A DNA stretch of 64,000 nucleotides from Hyphomonas sp. (GCF_018402285.1 NZ_JAGYJH010000003.1:310001-374000); one strand, 5' to 3'; positions 24,698 to 33,288 are shown, counted from the stretch's first letter. The notes: generated by a model not told the origin, from the sequence alone. Translations and numbers: made by a program.

Positions 24698-25339
24698 TCA
24701 GGCAGAGGGCGCTGCGTCCCGGGCCCGTTTGGCATTCAGCCAACCCCAGAGCAGGTGGGCGGCAACTCCCCGATGGGGCCGCCAGGTCTCGGCACGCTGG
24801 GTAAATAGCTTTGATTCCATGCGGGTTTCATAACCGCCCAGCTGTTTGTGGGCTTCCATCAGGCCAACATCGGCAATCGGGAAGGCATCCATCGCGCCGA
24901 CGGCGTAGAGCAGGAACAATTCTGCCGTCCAGGGGCCGATCCCGCGCACCGCGACAAGCTCTGCCCGGGCGGTATCGAGGTCAGCGGCGCACACGCGGGT
25001 AAGGTTTAACTCGCCGGTCACCATGGCCTCTGCAATCGAGGTAAGATGCGCAACTTTCGGCCGGGAGAGGCCGCAGGCCCGCAGCGCCTCGGGTTCGGCG
25101 GCGAGCAGGGTTTCTGGTGTTACCTCGCCGAGGAAGACTTCCACCCGGCCCCAGATCGTCGCGGCGGCCTTGGTAGACAGCTGCTGATGGGCGATCATCC
25201 GGCCGAGCATGTTGAAACCCGGCTCGCTGGTGCGCCAGGCGGGCACGCCGAGGCAGTCATAAGCACGAGCAAGGGCGGGGTCTGCCAGGGCAAGGCGTTC
25301 GCAGGCGGTTTTCAGCTTGCGGCGGCTTGGCGCAGTCAT
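24698..25339 (-). CDS. DNA-3-methyladenine glycosylase, AlkA-type HhH-GPD
   Basis: The 213-residue protein has the HhH-GPD fold with hairpin LVAVRGIGPWTAELFLLYAVG and the catalytic Asp in AFPIADVG. It lacks the iron-sulfur cluster cysteines of endonuclease III and the AlkA N-terminal domain, so it resembles the short AlkA-like glycosylases. It would remove alkylated bases such as 3-methyladenine in base-excision repair. Its start overlaps the end of the upstream acyltransferase gene by 4 bp. Confidence 0.87.
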   Translation of the reverse strand: MTAPSRRKLKTACERLALADPALARAYDCLGVPAWRTSEPGFNMLGRMIAHQQLSTKAAATIWGRVEVFLGEVTPETLLAAEPEALRACGLSRPKVAHLTSIAEAMVTGELNLTRVCAADLDTARAELVAVRGIGPWTAELFLLYAVGAMDAFPIADVGLMEAHKQLGGYETRMESKLFTQRAETWRPHRGVAAHLLWGWLNAKRARDAAPSA

Positions 25340-26076
25340 CCCAGCTTTTCCTTCTGAATGGCGGCGCCCTCTTGAAGGAGCCGGTTTGAGGCTGTCTCAA
25401 GAACCTCCTCAAGACGCGGCATCAGGGACTTGCGGTCAAGCCCTGCAGGAATGGCGGGCAGGATTTCGTAGATGATCTTGCCAGGCGTGCGCCGGGTTCC
25501 CCGCCCACGCCAGCAGAGGCCCGCATTAGTCGCCACCGGCACGATTGTCAGGTTCAGCGCCTTGTTGAGCGCCGAGATGCCGGCAGGCTGGTAGGCGGGC
25601 GGCGTATAGGGGGCCGTGCGGGTGCCTTCTGGGAAGATTATGACGCTGCGGCCCTTGGCGACGCGCTGCTTTGCCGAGGTGATCATGCCCTTGAGGGTTT
25701 TCGACGTGCCAGCCCGGTCGATGGGGATCATGTGGGTTTTCAGCGCGTACCAGCCGAGGAAGGGATAGAATAACAGCTCCCGCTTCATGATGATGGCGGG
25801 GTCGTTGCAGACAATGAAGGGGATGAAGATGTCGAGCATGCAGTGGTGCTTGCCGGCATAGATGTAGGCGCCTTGCGGCAGGTGTTCCCGGCCCCGGATC
25901 TCCGTCTCGATATTGCAGATCAGCTTCAGGCCCACGCGGATGATCTGGGCATAGAGCCGGATGGCGCGCTGGGCCACGATGCGGGGCAGGAACAGCGTCG
26001 GCAGGTAGAGGATGCCGCAGATGGCCATCCAGCCATAGAGCCAGGCAACGAACAGGTAGGAGCGCAGCGCAATCAT
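25336..26076 (-). CDS. plsC: 1-acyl-sn-glycerol-3-phosphate acyltransferase
   Basis: The 246-residue protein has an N-terminal membrane helix, the catalytic HX4D motif (His77 to Asp82), FPEGTR, and a further conserved block around VPVATNAGL. These are the PlsC family blocks. It acylates lysophosphatidic acid to phosphatidic acid at the inner membrane. It follows ftsX by 45 bp on the same strand and is coupled to the glycosylase gene. Several paralogues may exist in the genome, so this may not be the main PlsC. Confidence 0.85.
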   Translation of the reverse strand: MIALRSYLFVAWLYGWMAICGILYLPTLFLPRIVAQRAIRLYAQIIRVGLKLICNIETEIRGREHLPQGAYIYAGKHHCMLDIFIPFIVCNDPAIIMKRELLFYPFLGWYALKTHMIPIDRAGTSKTLKGMITSAKQRVAKGRSVIIFPEGTRTAPYTPPAYQPAGISALNKALNLTIVPVATNAGLCWRGRGTRRTPGKIIYEILPAIPAGLDRKSLMPRLEEVLETASNRLLQEGAAIQKEKLG

Positions 26077-26121
26077 GACTGCGCTGTAGCGACGTTCCGG
26101 CCGCCCGTCACTATAGCGGGA

Positions 26122-26994
26122 CTACATCACCGATTTGAGCGCCCGCATGACGGTGACGCCCGCCGCAATGCGCGCAGCCAGTCCGGCAATCACCGGGGTG
26201 ACAACGAGCACGGCGAGATCGGGGAAGTCGAGCGTCAGTTCTGGCAGCAGGCCAGAGCGGTTGCCGCTGGTCCGCGCGACGGCGATCAGCAGCGCCACGG
26301 AAGCGAGGGCGACAAGAGCGCCGACTGTGCCTGCCCGCAGGCCCAGCAGCCAGAAGCGGCGCTCGAACAGGGCGGCGATGAACCGGTCCCGCGCCCCTGC
26401 AATATGCAGCACTTCGACAATATCCCGCCGCGCCAGAAGGGCTGCGTGGGTGGCAAACGCAATGACGGCGATGGCTGTGGAGGCGAGGAGGGCGACAATA
26501 CCGAGTGCCACGAGCCGCGCGGTACCTAGCATCCGGCGCACATCACCTGCCCAGGCCGAATGGGAATCCACGGCGGCCAGATAGCCTGCCTCTTCCAGCA
26601 CCGTGGTCAGCGCCTGGCCGATGTCGCCGGCTTCTGGCGCAGCGGTGACCGCGATGAGGCGTGGAACCGGCAGATCCGCTGGAAGGCCCCGGCTGCCAAA
26701 GGTTGGCTCCAGCAGCACGGAGATTTCCGCCTCGGATAGGAGGCGGGCGCCGTCCACCCCCTCAACCGACTGGACGAGCAGAGTGGCAGCCTGCGCGTCC
26801 TGGGGGGCGGCGTCTGACAGGGAGACGGTGTATTCCCCCTCCACTTCGGCGGTCCATGCGCGAGCAGCGCCGTAGGTGGATTTCGCCGTCAGTGCGGCGA
26901 GCGCGGCGAGGAAGCAGAGCGCGCCGACGACGAAGAACAGCGCCGCCTCACGGGCGTCTTCCAGCGGGAGGAGGGAGGTTTCAGCGCGTTTCAT
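26122..26994 (-). CDS. ftsX: Cell division protein FtsX
   Basis: The 290-residue protein has an N-terminal helix, a periplasmic domain of about 120 residues, and three further transmembrane helices, with the FtsX-like permease motif EVLHIAGARDRFIAALFERRF between them. FtsX with FtsE forms an ABC-type complex that activates peptidoglycan hydrolases at the septum. Its start overlaps the ftsE stop by 4 bp, so the two are co-translated. Confidence 0.92.
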   Translation of the reverse strand: MKRAETSLLPLEDAREAALFFVVGALCFLAALAALTAKSTYGAARAWTAEVEGEYTVSLSDAAPQDAQAATLLVQSVEGVDGARLLSEAEISVLLEPTFGSRGLPADLPVPRLIAVTAAPEAGDIGQALTTVLEEAGYLAAVDSHSAWAGDVRRMLGTARLVALGIVALLASTAIAVIAFATHAALLARRDIVEVLHIAGARDRFIAALFERRFWLLGLRAGTVGALVALASVALLIAVARTSGNRSGLLPELTLDFPDLAVLVVTPVIAGLAARIAAGVTVMRALKSVM

Positions 26995-27749
26995 TCGCTT
27001 GCCTTTATCTCGATGCCATCGCCCCGGCGGCGGGAGGCCTTGCCGGCCTCGGGTGCATTCTTTACCAGAAGGCCATTGGCGAGGTGATAGACCGGCGCCT
27101 CGATCTGGCGGACTAGGCCGAGATCATGGGTGGCGATGATGACGGTGGTGCCAAGGCGCTTGTTGAGCTCGATGAAGAGGCGCATCAGCCGCGCGCCCAT
27201 TTCAGGGTCGACGTTCCCGGTCGGCTCGTCGGCAATCAGCAGGTCGGGCTGGGTGACTACCGCGCGGGCAATCGCCACACGCTGCTGCTCGCCGCCCGAA
27301 AGGGTTTCGGGGCGCTTGTGCATCCGCTCGCCGAGGCCCACCCAGGCGAGGAGTTCCTCCACATCGGCGCGGTACTGCGCCTCTTTCCGGCCCATGACGC
27401 GCAAGGGCAGGGCGGCGTTCTCATAGGCGGTCAGGTGGCCGAGCAGGCGAAACTCCTGGAACACGACGCCAATCCGGCGGCGCATGGCCGAGAGCTGGTC
27501 ACGGGTCAGCCGGCTGGTGGGGCGCCCGAATAGGGAGACTTCGCCGGTGCTGGGAGGGCGGGCGAGGTAGAGCAGCTTCAGCAGGCTCGACTTGCCCGCG
27601 CCTGAAGCACCCGTGAGGAAGCTGAACGAGCCGGGTTTCAGTGCGAGATCAATCCCGCTAAGGATTTCACCGGACGCATCATAGCGAAGCGTCACCGCGT
27701 CGAGGCGGACGGCCGCTTCGTCGAAAATGTCCGGTCGTAGCTGGGTCAT
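26991..27749 (-). CDS. ftsE: Cell division ATP-binding protein FtsE
   Basis: The 252-residue ABC ATPase has Walker A (GASGAGKSS, residues 47-55), Q-loop VVFQEFRLL, signature LSGGEQQRV, Walker B LLIADEPTGNVD and switch His in IIATHD. FQEFRLL is typical of FtsE. A basic C-terminal tail of about 30 residues extends past the usual end. FtsE powers the conformational change in FtsX that controls septal peptidoglycan cleavage. Confidence 0.93.
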   Translation of the reverse strand: MTQLRPDIFDEAAVRLDAVTLRYDASGEILSGIDLALKPGSFSFLTGASGAGKSSLLKLLYLARPPSTGEVSLFGRPTSRLTRDQLSAMRRRIGVVFQEFRLLGHLTAYENAALPLRVMGRKEAQYRADVEELLAWVGLGERMHKRPETLSGGEQQRVAIARAVVTQPDLLIADEPTGNVDPEMGARLMRLFIELNKRLGTTVIIATHDLGLVRQIEAPVYHLANGLLVKNAPEAGKASRRRGDGIEIKASE

Positions 27750-27815
27750 ATCTTTGGCGCGTCCGGTGTTTGCGGGTTCAACGAACGGGGCGAGTAGCGG
27801 GGAAGACTTCGGGCC

Positions 27816-28562
27816 ATGATCCTAACCTGTCCTTCCTGCGGGACCCATTATTTCGCCGATGACTCAACAATCGGTGAAAGTGGGCGGACTGTTAAGTGCG
27901 CGAGCTGCGGACAGTCCTGGTTCGTGCAGCCGGCCCACCTTGCCGAAGAGGCGCCCGCCAAGCCCGCCCCGCATGAGCTTTACCGCGAGAAGATGCGCGA
28001 ATCGCGCCGCGAAAAGAGCCGATGGGCGGCGCTGATGTCGTGGGTGGTGATCGGCGTCATCTTTGTTGCGCTGACGGGCGCATTTTTCTTCTTCCGTAAT
28101 GAGGTGGTGAAGGCCTGGCCCCAATCGGCCAGCGTCTACCGCCTGTTTGGCCTGGAAGTGAACCGTTTCGGTCTCGAGTTCGAAGGCGTTGTTCACACCC
28201 GTACCTTCAATGACACGATCCCCATCGTCACCGTCACCGGCCGGGCCGTGAACGTGGCCAAGGCAACGATCGAGACACCCGGCGTGCGGGTGGACCTGAA
28301 GGACGAGGCGGGCGAGATCGTCGCCACCCGTTTCAGCTATGTGACCCCGGTGGAGCTGGCGCCCGGCGCGGCCGGCCAGTTCGGCGTCGTGGTCGAGCCA
28401 ACCCCGATCGAGAGCTATGAGATCGAGCTGACCTTCGTGGACCGCTCGGCCGTGCCGACCGAACCGCCGGTGGAAGACCCTGCCGGGGAGGTGATCGAAC
28501 CGGCCCCGCCGCTGCCGCCAGCTTTGATGCCGATGGAAGAGGGAGCCCCCGGCCCGCAATGA
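27816..28562 (+). CDS. MJ0042-type zinc-ribbon membrane protein (DUF3426)
   Basis: The 248-residue protein starts with a zinc ribbon (CPSC and CASC around TVKC), as in MJ0042-domain proteins. After a charged linker comes one transmembrane helix (AALMSWVVIGVIFVALTGAFFFF), then an extracytoplasmic beta-rich DUF3426 domain and a Pro-rich tail. The family is common next to ftsEX in alphaproteobacteria, but its function is unknown. It is divergent from ftsE and its stop overlaps the start of the phosphoribosyltransferase gene. Confidence 0.85.
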   Translation: MILTCPSCGTHYFADDSTIGESGRTVKCASCGQSWFVQPAHLAEEAPAKPAPHELYREKMRESRREKSRWAALMSWVVIGVIFVALTGAFFFFRNEVVKAWPQSASVYRLFGLEVNRFGLEFEGVVHTRTFNDTIPIVTVTGRAVNVAKATIETPGVRVDLKDEAGEIVATRFSYVTPVELAPGAAGQFGVVVEPTPIESYEIELTFVDRSAVPTEPPVEDPAGEVIEPAPPLPPALMPMEEGAPGPQ

Positions 28563-29092
28563 CCGACCTGCCCAAGATTGATGTGGTGATGCCCGAGGCC
28601 GAGCTGATGGCCCGTGTGGAAGGGCTGGCCACCCGCCTTGCCCCGCGCCTTGCCACCCCGGACTGGACGGCGGTGTCGATCCTGATCGGTGCGACGCCAT
28701 TCACCAGCGACCTGATGAAGGCGCTCGCCCGGCGCCACATCCACCCCGTTCTGGACGTTATGTGGCTGGAGAGCTACCGTGACGCGCGCGAGAGCTCGGG
28801 CCGCGTGGTGGTGCGCGCCGACATTGCCCGCAGCGTGGAAGGGCGTGGCGTGCTACTGATCGACGATGTGTTCGACACCGGCCGCACGCTGGACTTTGCC
28901 CGCCAGCACCTCCTGGCCAAGGGCGCGCGGGAAGTGATCACCGTGGCGCTGACGCAGAAGCCCTGGGCCCCACGCGGCGAGCTGGGCGTCGATTTCTGCG
29001 CTTTCGACGCGCCGGGCCGTTTCCTCGTCGGCTATGGCATGGACGACAAGGGGCTCTATCGCGGCCTGCCGTTTATCGGGGCGCTTGATTAG
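28559..29092 (+). CDS. hpt: Hypoxanthine-type phosphoribosyltransferase
   Basis: The 177-residue type I phosphoribosyltransferase has the PRPP-binding loop VLLIDDVFDTGRTL and a C-terminal GYGMDDKGLYRGLPFIGAL, characteristic of hypoxanthine (guanine) phosphoribosyltransferases. It salvages purine bases to nucleotides using PRPP. The start codon overlaps the preceding stop (ATGA). Confidence 0.87.
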   Translation: MTDLPKIDVVMPEAELMARVEGLATRLAPRLATPDWTAVSILIGATPFTSDLMKALARRHIHPVLDVMWLESYRDARESSGRVVVRADIARSVEGRGVLLIDDVFDTGRTLDFARQHLLAKGAREVITVALTQKPWAPRGELGVDFCAFDAPGRFLVGYGMDDKGLYRGLPFIGALD

Positions 29093-29840
29093 ATTGCTCG
29101 CGGCTGTTTCCGCGTCTGCGCCGCGGCGCCCGGGGATCAGGTTTAGGTTGAGGAGTAGGCGCTTTCGCCCGCCGCGCACTGCCAGCGGCGTTTCGGGCAG
29201 TTTTCGGGATGACTTAGGCGCTGCCGGGCCTTGATCGCCCCTCTGGCAAGCACAGCGGGATCGCTGATCCTCGGGGCCCCTCACGTTCGTGACCTCTGCC
29301 AAAAGGGGCGGACCAGTTGGGATTCTCTCCCGGCTTTTGCTCCGGCCTGCCTGGATCAACCACCCTGGAGATTGGATGGGCCCTTACTCCCGTCACACCC
29401 CATCCTCCGGGGGTCTGCTCGGCCGATTGGAGAGTAATCGCTTGTCCTCGCTGCCCACAAACCGAAGGGTACCGGCGCGGCTCCTGCAGGAAGGATGCGT
29501 GGAGCTTGGCCGGGCGGGGGACCCAGGCGGATAAGTTGCCCGGAAAATTTCTCGGTTCGTCTTCCGGTTTTGCCTCAGGTAAAGACCGGGACCGAGCCTG
29601 CGCTTTGGTTCTGCGGGACTTTCTGGAGACCGGACATTTGCTCTCCCAAATTCTGGGATGATGAGGAGCGCGGGATGCGGAGGATAGGGCGGCGCTTATC
29701 CCCAACTCCCGAGTCCTAAACTCCCGGCCCTCTCAGACTTTATGGAGGAGGGGAAATGGTGTCTTGGGCCCGATTCCGGGCTTGACTTCACATAAAATAA
29801 AAAGCACTTTGTAAATCAAAGCAATCTCTGGAGAACAGAT
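29093..29840. other. 748-bp intergenic region without a recognisable gene
   Basis: No frame in this stretch gives a convincing protein: the longest minus-strand frame (29214-29705) is Pro/Arg/Gly-rich with no recognisable domain, and plus-strand frames are short. I find no tRNA, RNase P, tmRNA or SRP RNA signature. The first part is GC-rich with short inverted words; the last 60 bp turns AT-rich and holds the presumed promoter of the next operon. It is either degraded sequence or an unrecognised RNA. Confidence 0.6.
29782..29821 (+). promoter_or_regulatory. Promoter with operator-like inverted repeat
   Basis: A TTGACT -35-like element at 29782-29787 is followed by an AT-rich stretch and the inverted repeat CTTTG-taaat-CAAAG at 29807-29821, 20 bp before the start of a membrane protein/regulator gene pair. 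The repeat overlaps the expected -10 position, so a bound regulator would block transcription. Autoregulation by the downstream HTH protein is the natural inference. Confidence 0.5.
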
Positions 29841-30464
29841 ATGACCCGTACGCCGAGCCTTGCCGATGACCTGAACTACATTCGCGACCTGGCGGAAGCG
29901 GGCCAGAAAGCGCCGCTCCTGGGCGGGCGGTTCCTGGCGATGTGGGGCGGGCTCGTATCGCTTGCCTATCTGGGGCACTTCCTGATTGCCACCGGCGCCT
30001 TCCAGCTGGACGGTATGGCTTATCTTTATCTCTGGATCGCGTTTGGTTTGCTCGGCGGGATCGGCCAGTTCCTGCTCGTCTCCGGCGTGCGCGGCAAGGC
30101 AGGGCAGGCCTCGGCCGGCAATCGGGTGCAGGCGGTGCTCTGGACCACGTCCGGCATATTTCTCTCGGTCTATTTCCTTGGCCTGATTGCCCGCATGTTG
30201 CTGACCGGTGAAGGGGTGGAGGGCTTCTACTGGTCGGTTCCGATGGTGCTCGGGCTCTATGGCATCGGCCAATTCGTGACCGGGGAGATCTCCGGGCAGA
30301 CGGCCCTGAAATTTGCCGGGATCGCGGCGTTTGCCGGTGTTCTGGCGGCAGTCTTCCTGACGGGCACGGAATACATCTGGCTGGTTGGCGCGGTCTCTGC
30401 TTTCCTCGCGGTTTGCGTTCCGGGGCTCCTGATGATGCGGGCTGAGCCCTCCGAGACGGTTTGA
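29841..30464 (+). CDS. Polytopic membrane protein of unknown function
   Basis: The 207-residue protein has a short charged N-terminus (LADDLNYIRDLAEAG) and six predicted transmembrane helices with small connecting loops. There are no recognisable catalytic motifs. Genes of this type often precede a small winged-helix regulator, as here (19-bp gap), so the two form a putative regulator/membrane module. The start has GGAG 8 bases upstream. Confidence 0.75.
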   Translation: MTRTPSLADDLNYIRDLAEAGQKAPLLGGRFLAMWGGLVSLAYLGHFLIATGAFQLDGMAYLYLWIAFGLLGGIGQFLLVSGVRGKAGQASAGNRVQAVLWTTSGIFLSVYFLGLIARMLLTGEGVEGFYWSVPMVLGLYGIGQFVTGEISGQTALKFAGIAAFAGVLAAVFLTGTEYIWLVGAVSAFLAVCVPGLLMMRAEPSETV

Positions 30465-30483
30465 GCGACGGGAAGGATACGCC

Positions 30484-30795
30484 ATGAGCGACGACAATCC
30501 CTTCGACCATAATGACATTGATGACGTGATCCACGGGCGCCTGCGCCTTGGCGTGATGGCCTACCTGTCGACCGCCAGCCCGGCGGTGTTCGGGGAGCTG
30601 CGCGACAAGGTTGGAGCGACGGATGGGAACCTCTCCACGCATCTCAAGAAGCTGGAAGAGGCAGGCTATGTGACGCAGGAGAAGCGCTTTGTCGGCAAGA
30701 AGCCGCAGACGCGCGTGTTCCTGACAGACGCAGGCCGCAAGGCCTGGCTCGCATGGCTGGCGCGGATGGATGCGATCATGCGGCCGGCCGAATAG
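30484..30795 (+). CDS. Winged-helix transcriptional regulator
   Basis: The 103-residue protein is a single MarR/ArsR-like winged helix: IHGRLRLGVMAYLS, then the recognition region ATDGNLSTHLKKLEEAGYV and a wing. It lacks metal-site cysteines. These short regulators typically repress themselves and an adjacent membrane protein gene. The inverted repeat upstream of its partner is the likely operator. Confidence 0.85.
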   Translation: MSDDNPFDHNDIDDVIHGRLRLGVMAYLSTASPAVFGELRDKVGATDGNLSTHLKKLEEAGYVTQEKRFVGKKPQTRVFLTDAGRKAWLAWLARMDAIMRPAE

Positions 30796-30870
30796 GCTGC
30801 ACGCAAAAGACATCCGGGCTCACGCGGCGTTGATTTGAACCGATGAGGCCCCTGTGGCGTATAGCGACAC

Positions 30871-31383
30871 ATGAGACAGCCCCTGTTTACCCGCCGCCTG
30901 TTCCTTGCCTCCAGCGCGCTCGGCCTTGCCGCCTGCACGGCGGCTTCGGCCAAGGACCTTCCGAAGTCCCCCGTCAGCACAAGCTATGATGATGATGATT
31001 GGCGCAATCTCAGCGATGCGGACTGGAAGGCGCGCCTGTCTCCGGCCGCCTACGCCGTACTGCGCGAGCATGACACTGAGCGGGCGTTTACCTCGCCGCT
31101 CGACCGGGAAACACGGACGGGTGTCTATCATTGCGCAGGCTGTGACCTGGCATTGTTTTCTTCCGATACAAAGTTTGACTCTGGAACCGGCTGGCCGAGC
31201 TTCTGGGAGCCTTTGCCAGGCGTGATGGGAACGAGCGTTGACCGGCTTCTGTTCTATCCGCGAACGGAATATCACTGCGCGCGATGCCTTGGCCACCAAG
31301 GGCATGTGTTTGATGACGGCCCGGCGCCGACCGGCCAGCGCTGGTGCAACAACGGCGTGGCGCTGGCATTCAAGGCGGCCTGA
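30871..31383 (+). CDS. msrB: Exported peptide-methionine (R)-S-oxide reductase
   Basis: The 170-residue protein has a twin-arginine-like signal (TRRLFLASS) that ends in an AAC lipobox-like site, so it should be exported and perhaps lipidated. The MsrB domain has both zinc pairs (CAGC and CARC), the GTGWPSF motif, and catalytic Cys159 (RWCNN). It repairs oxidised methionine in envelope proteins. The usual RYCxN(S) is changed to RWCNNG, still consistent with activity. Confidence 0.92.
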   Translation: MRQPLFTRRLFLASSALGLAACTAASAKDLPKSPVSTSYDDDDWRNLSDADWKARLSPAAYAVLREHDTERAFTSPLDRETRTGVYHCAGCDLALFSSDTKFDSGTGWPSFWEPLPGVMGTSVDRLLFYPRTEYHCARCLGHQGHVFDDGPAPTGQRWCNNGVALAFKAA

Positions 31384-31407
31384 GACCGGCCTCAAAGGCG
31401 GTTATGA

Positions 31408-31441
31408 AAAGCCCCTCTCTCGATACCGGGAGAGGGGCTTT
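31408..31441. terminator. Bidirectional terminator between msrB and the metal cluster
   Basis: AAAGCCCCTCTC and GAGAGGGGCTTT form a perfect 12-bp stem with a 10-base loop between converging genes. A-rich and T-rich flanks allow function on both strands. Confidence 0.85.
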
Positions 31442-31447
31442 CCTTTG

Positions 31448-31840
31448 TCAGTAGAAGATTGCCGCGGCGAAGAAGGCGAAGAATGCTCCGATCACAAAGA
31501 GTGCGACGCTCAGCCCCCAGACAATCCAGCTGACGCTCCGGGCCCGGGCACAGGCGGCCGCCTGGGCCCTGTCGGCCGGGCAGGGGAGATTGCGGGCGTG
31601 CCATTGCCAGGCGCCGCTGGCGATCAGCAGCGCGCCAGCGAAGGCGAACACCAGTTCCTTGTTCTTTCCGAGCCAGGTGATCTGCGGTACCGTCTCGACG
31701 AGACCCGCCATTACCGCGCCTGCCCCGAGGCTCACGAGCAGGGCGGGCAGGGCGCAGCAGATCAGTGTGCCGGTCGAGGTGAACAGCGTCAGGAAGGCCG
31801 GCAGGGTGCTGGGCGGACGGATTTCATCGGTGTCTGTCAT
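31448..31840 (-). CDS. MerT/MerC-like membrane metal transporter candidate
   Basis: The 130-residue protein has four predicted transmembrane helices. The first contains a vicinal Cys28-Cys29 pair (LICCALPALL), as in MerT/MerC mercury transporters, followed by a Gly-rich turn. A second Cys pair (CPADRAQAAAC) sits in a loop. No mer operon genes (merA, merR) are adjacent, so the metal may be another soft ion such as copper. Its start overlaps the end of the upstream HMA gene by 4 bp. Confidence 0.65.
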   Translation of the reverse strand: MTDTDEIRPPSTLPAFLTLFTSTGTLICCALPALLVSLGAGAVMAGLVETVPQITWLGKNKELVFAFAGALLIASGAWQWHARNLPCPADRAQAAACARARSVSWIVWGLSVALFVIGAFFAFFAAAIFY

Positions 31841-32175
31841 TCGGCTGCCTCCCGCTCGATTGAGGTCAGGGAATAGCCCGATTTGCGGATCAGTTTTTCG
31901 ATGGCGGCGTCATCCATGGTCTGGCCGGGGTTCATCGAAATATGCACTTCGCCGCTGTCGAGATCGACATGTACGCCTTTGACGGCGGCTTCCTTCTTGA
32001 AGACTTTCTGGATGGACTGGGCGCAGAAGTCACAGACGAGGCCGTTGACATAGGCAGTAACGAATTCGCCTTTGGCCTTGCTGGCGGTGGCCGGTGTTTC
32101 CGGGGCGGCGAGCGCGGGGCCGGCGGCCGTCATTGTAAGGGCAGCGGCGAGGGCGAGGGTTTTGAAGAGGTTCAT
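31837..32175 (-). CDS. Periplasmic heavy-metal-associated (HMA) domain protein
   Basis: The 112-residue protein has a clear signal peptide (cleaved near ALAA) and an HMA ferredoxin-like domain with metal-binding Cys48 and Cys51 (GLVCDFC), a variant of the usual GMTCxxC. It resembles MerP in size and location and would hand soft metal to the coupled MerT/MerC-like transporter. Confidence 0.8.
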   Translation of the reverse strand: MNLFKTLALAAALTMTAAGPALAAPETPATASKAKGEFVTAYVNGLVCDFCAQSIQKVFKKEAAVKGVHVDLDSGEVHISMNPGQTMDDAAIEKLIRKSGYSLTSIEREAAE

Positions 32176-32187
32176 GTCGGATTTCCT

Positions 32188-32823
32188 TTAGAAACGATAG
32201 ATCCAGTTGAGGAGGAAGCGGTCTTCTTCCAGCGTGTAGCCTGCCTCGACGAGGACCGGGCCGGTGAAGAGGCGCAGGAGCGGGGTGACCTGGACGGGAT
32301 TGTCCGCCTCAGGATGGTGTTCCACCTGAAGCATGGCCCAGGTGTGGAGGTCGCCATAGCCGGCCACATAAGGGGCAAGGCCGAACCGAGCGGCATGAGA
32401 GACAGATTGGTCTGTGCCATAATCCCGGGCGCGCACGTCATAGGAGACGAAGACGCGCCGGGTTTCCCAGTCTGCTGCGAGGCCGGCAAGGCCGGCGGCG
32501 CGCTGGCCGCCCCCGTCATAGGGATCGGCGGCGCCTGCGCCGAGCTTCAGGTAGAGGTTGCCCTGGCTCTTGGGCGCGTTCCAGCGCTTGACCAGGCGGT
32601 TGTACTGAAGGCCGGTGAAGACCGTGTCCATGTCCCAGTTGTTCTCGGTATAGAGACCGATCGAGTCTGTGGCGGTGGGCGAGTAGTGCAGGTGCAGGGA
32701 GGAATACATCCCATTATTGTCCTGCATCACCGTCCAGCCGCCCGCATACGACACGGGCCGGGCGCTCGCAGGCGCTGCGAGGGCCGCAAGGGCGAGCCCC
32801 GCAGCAATGAATTTGGATGGCAT
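32188..32823 (-). CDS. Exported beta-rich, probably outer-membrane protein
   Basis: The 211-residue protein has a signal peptide (cleaved after APASA) and alternating beta-strand sequence ending in a C-terminal Phe (LLNWIYRF), the usual mark of an outer-membrane beta barrel. Aromatic residues recur in the strands. No characterised family is recognised. It is 12 bp upstream of the HMA gene on the same strand, pointing to a role in the same metal pathway. Confidence 0.65.
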   Translation of the reverse strand: MPSKFIAAGLALAALAAPASARPVSYAGGWTVMQDNNGMYSSLHLHYSPTATDSIGLYTENNWDMDTVFTGLQYNRLVKRWNAPKSQGNLYLKLGAGAADPYDGGGQRAAGLAGLAADWETRRVFVSYDVRARDYGTDQSVSHAARFGLAPYVAGYGDLHTWAMLQVEHHPEADNPVQVTPLLRLFTGPVLVEAGYTLEEDRFLLNWIYRF

Positions 32824-32873
32824 GAGCCGATTGTCCTGTCTGTTGATTGATCCAGTGGCGGATTATCGACAGG

Positions 32874-33245
32874 TCAGGCTTTCGGGGGCGGGGGCTCGGG
32901 GATTAGGGTGCGCGAGGGGGCGCTGTCGCCAGGTGGGAAGCTGGCGGGGAGGATGAAGTGCACGGTGGCTGCGTCCGGCATTTCGGGCGCGGGGAGAGCG
33001 GCGAGGACGGCAGGGCAGCAGCAGGCAGCATCTGTGGCCATGGCCTCTTCCGGGGAATCGCCGGGTGTCTGGGCCGGGGCTGCGTCCGCCATCATGTCGC
33101 AATGGGCGTGGGCGTCATCCGAATCAATTTCTGTTGCGGCGTGCGTCACCTCGTCCTGCATGTGGCAGGGGCTGGCATGGGCGCCAAGGCCGCCAGCGAT
33201 CATCAGCCACAGGCTGAGGGAGAGAAGAAGCGCGCGTTTCAGCAT
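32874..33245 (-). CDS. Exported Cys/His/Met-rich small protein
   Basis: The 123-residue protein has a signal peptide (cleaved after HAS). The mature part is rich in His, Met and acidic residues (SPCHMQDEVTHAA, DDAHAHCDMMAD) and has a triple Cys75-77 (AACCCPAV). The composition suggests soft-metal binding in the periplasm, or a membrane segment in the CCCPAVLAAL region. It is the first gene of the four-gene cluster and follows bdhA on the same strand by 43 bp. Confidence 0.6.
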   Translation of the reverse strand: MLKRALLLSLSLWLMIAGGLGAHASPCHMQDEVTHAATEIDSDDAHAHCDMMADAAPAQTPGDSPEEAMATDAACCCPAVLAALPAPEMPDAATVHFILPASFPPGDSAPSRTLIPEPPPPKA

Positions 33246-33288
33246 TCAGCCTCAACATGGGGCGCCGGAAGCGCAGCGTCAAATAAAC

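Noticed and set aside
29214..29705. 163-codon minus-strand frame in the long gap
   Set aside because: Low-complexity Pro/Arg/Gly/Ser composition, no start context and no recognisable domain.
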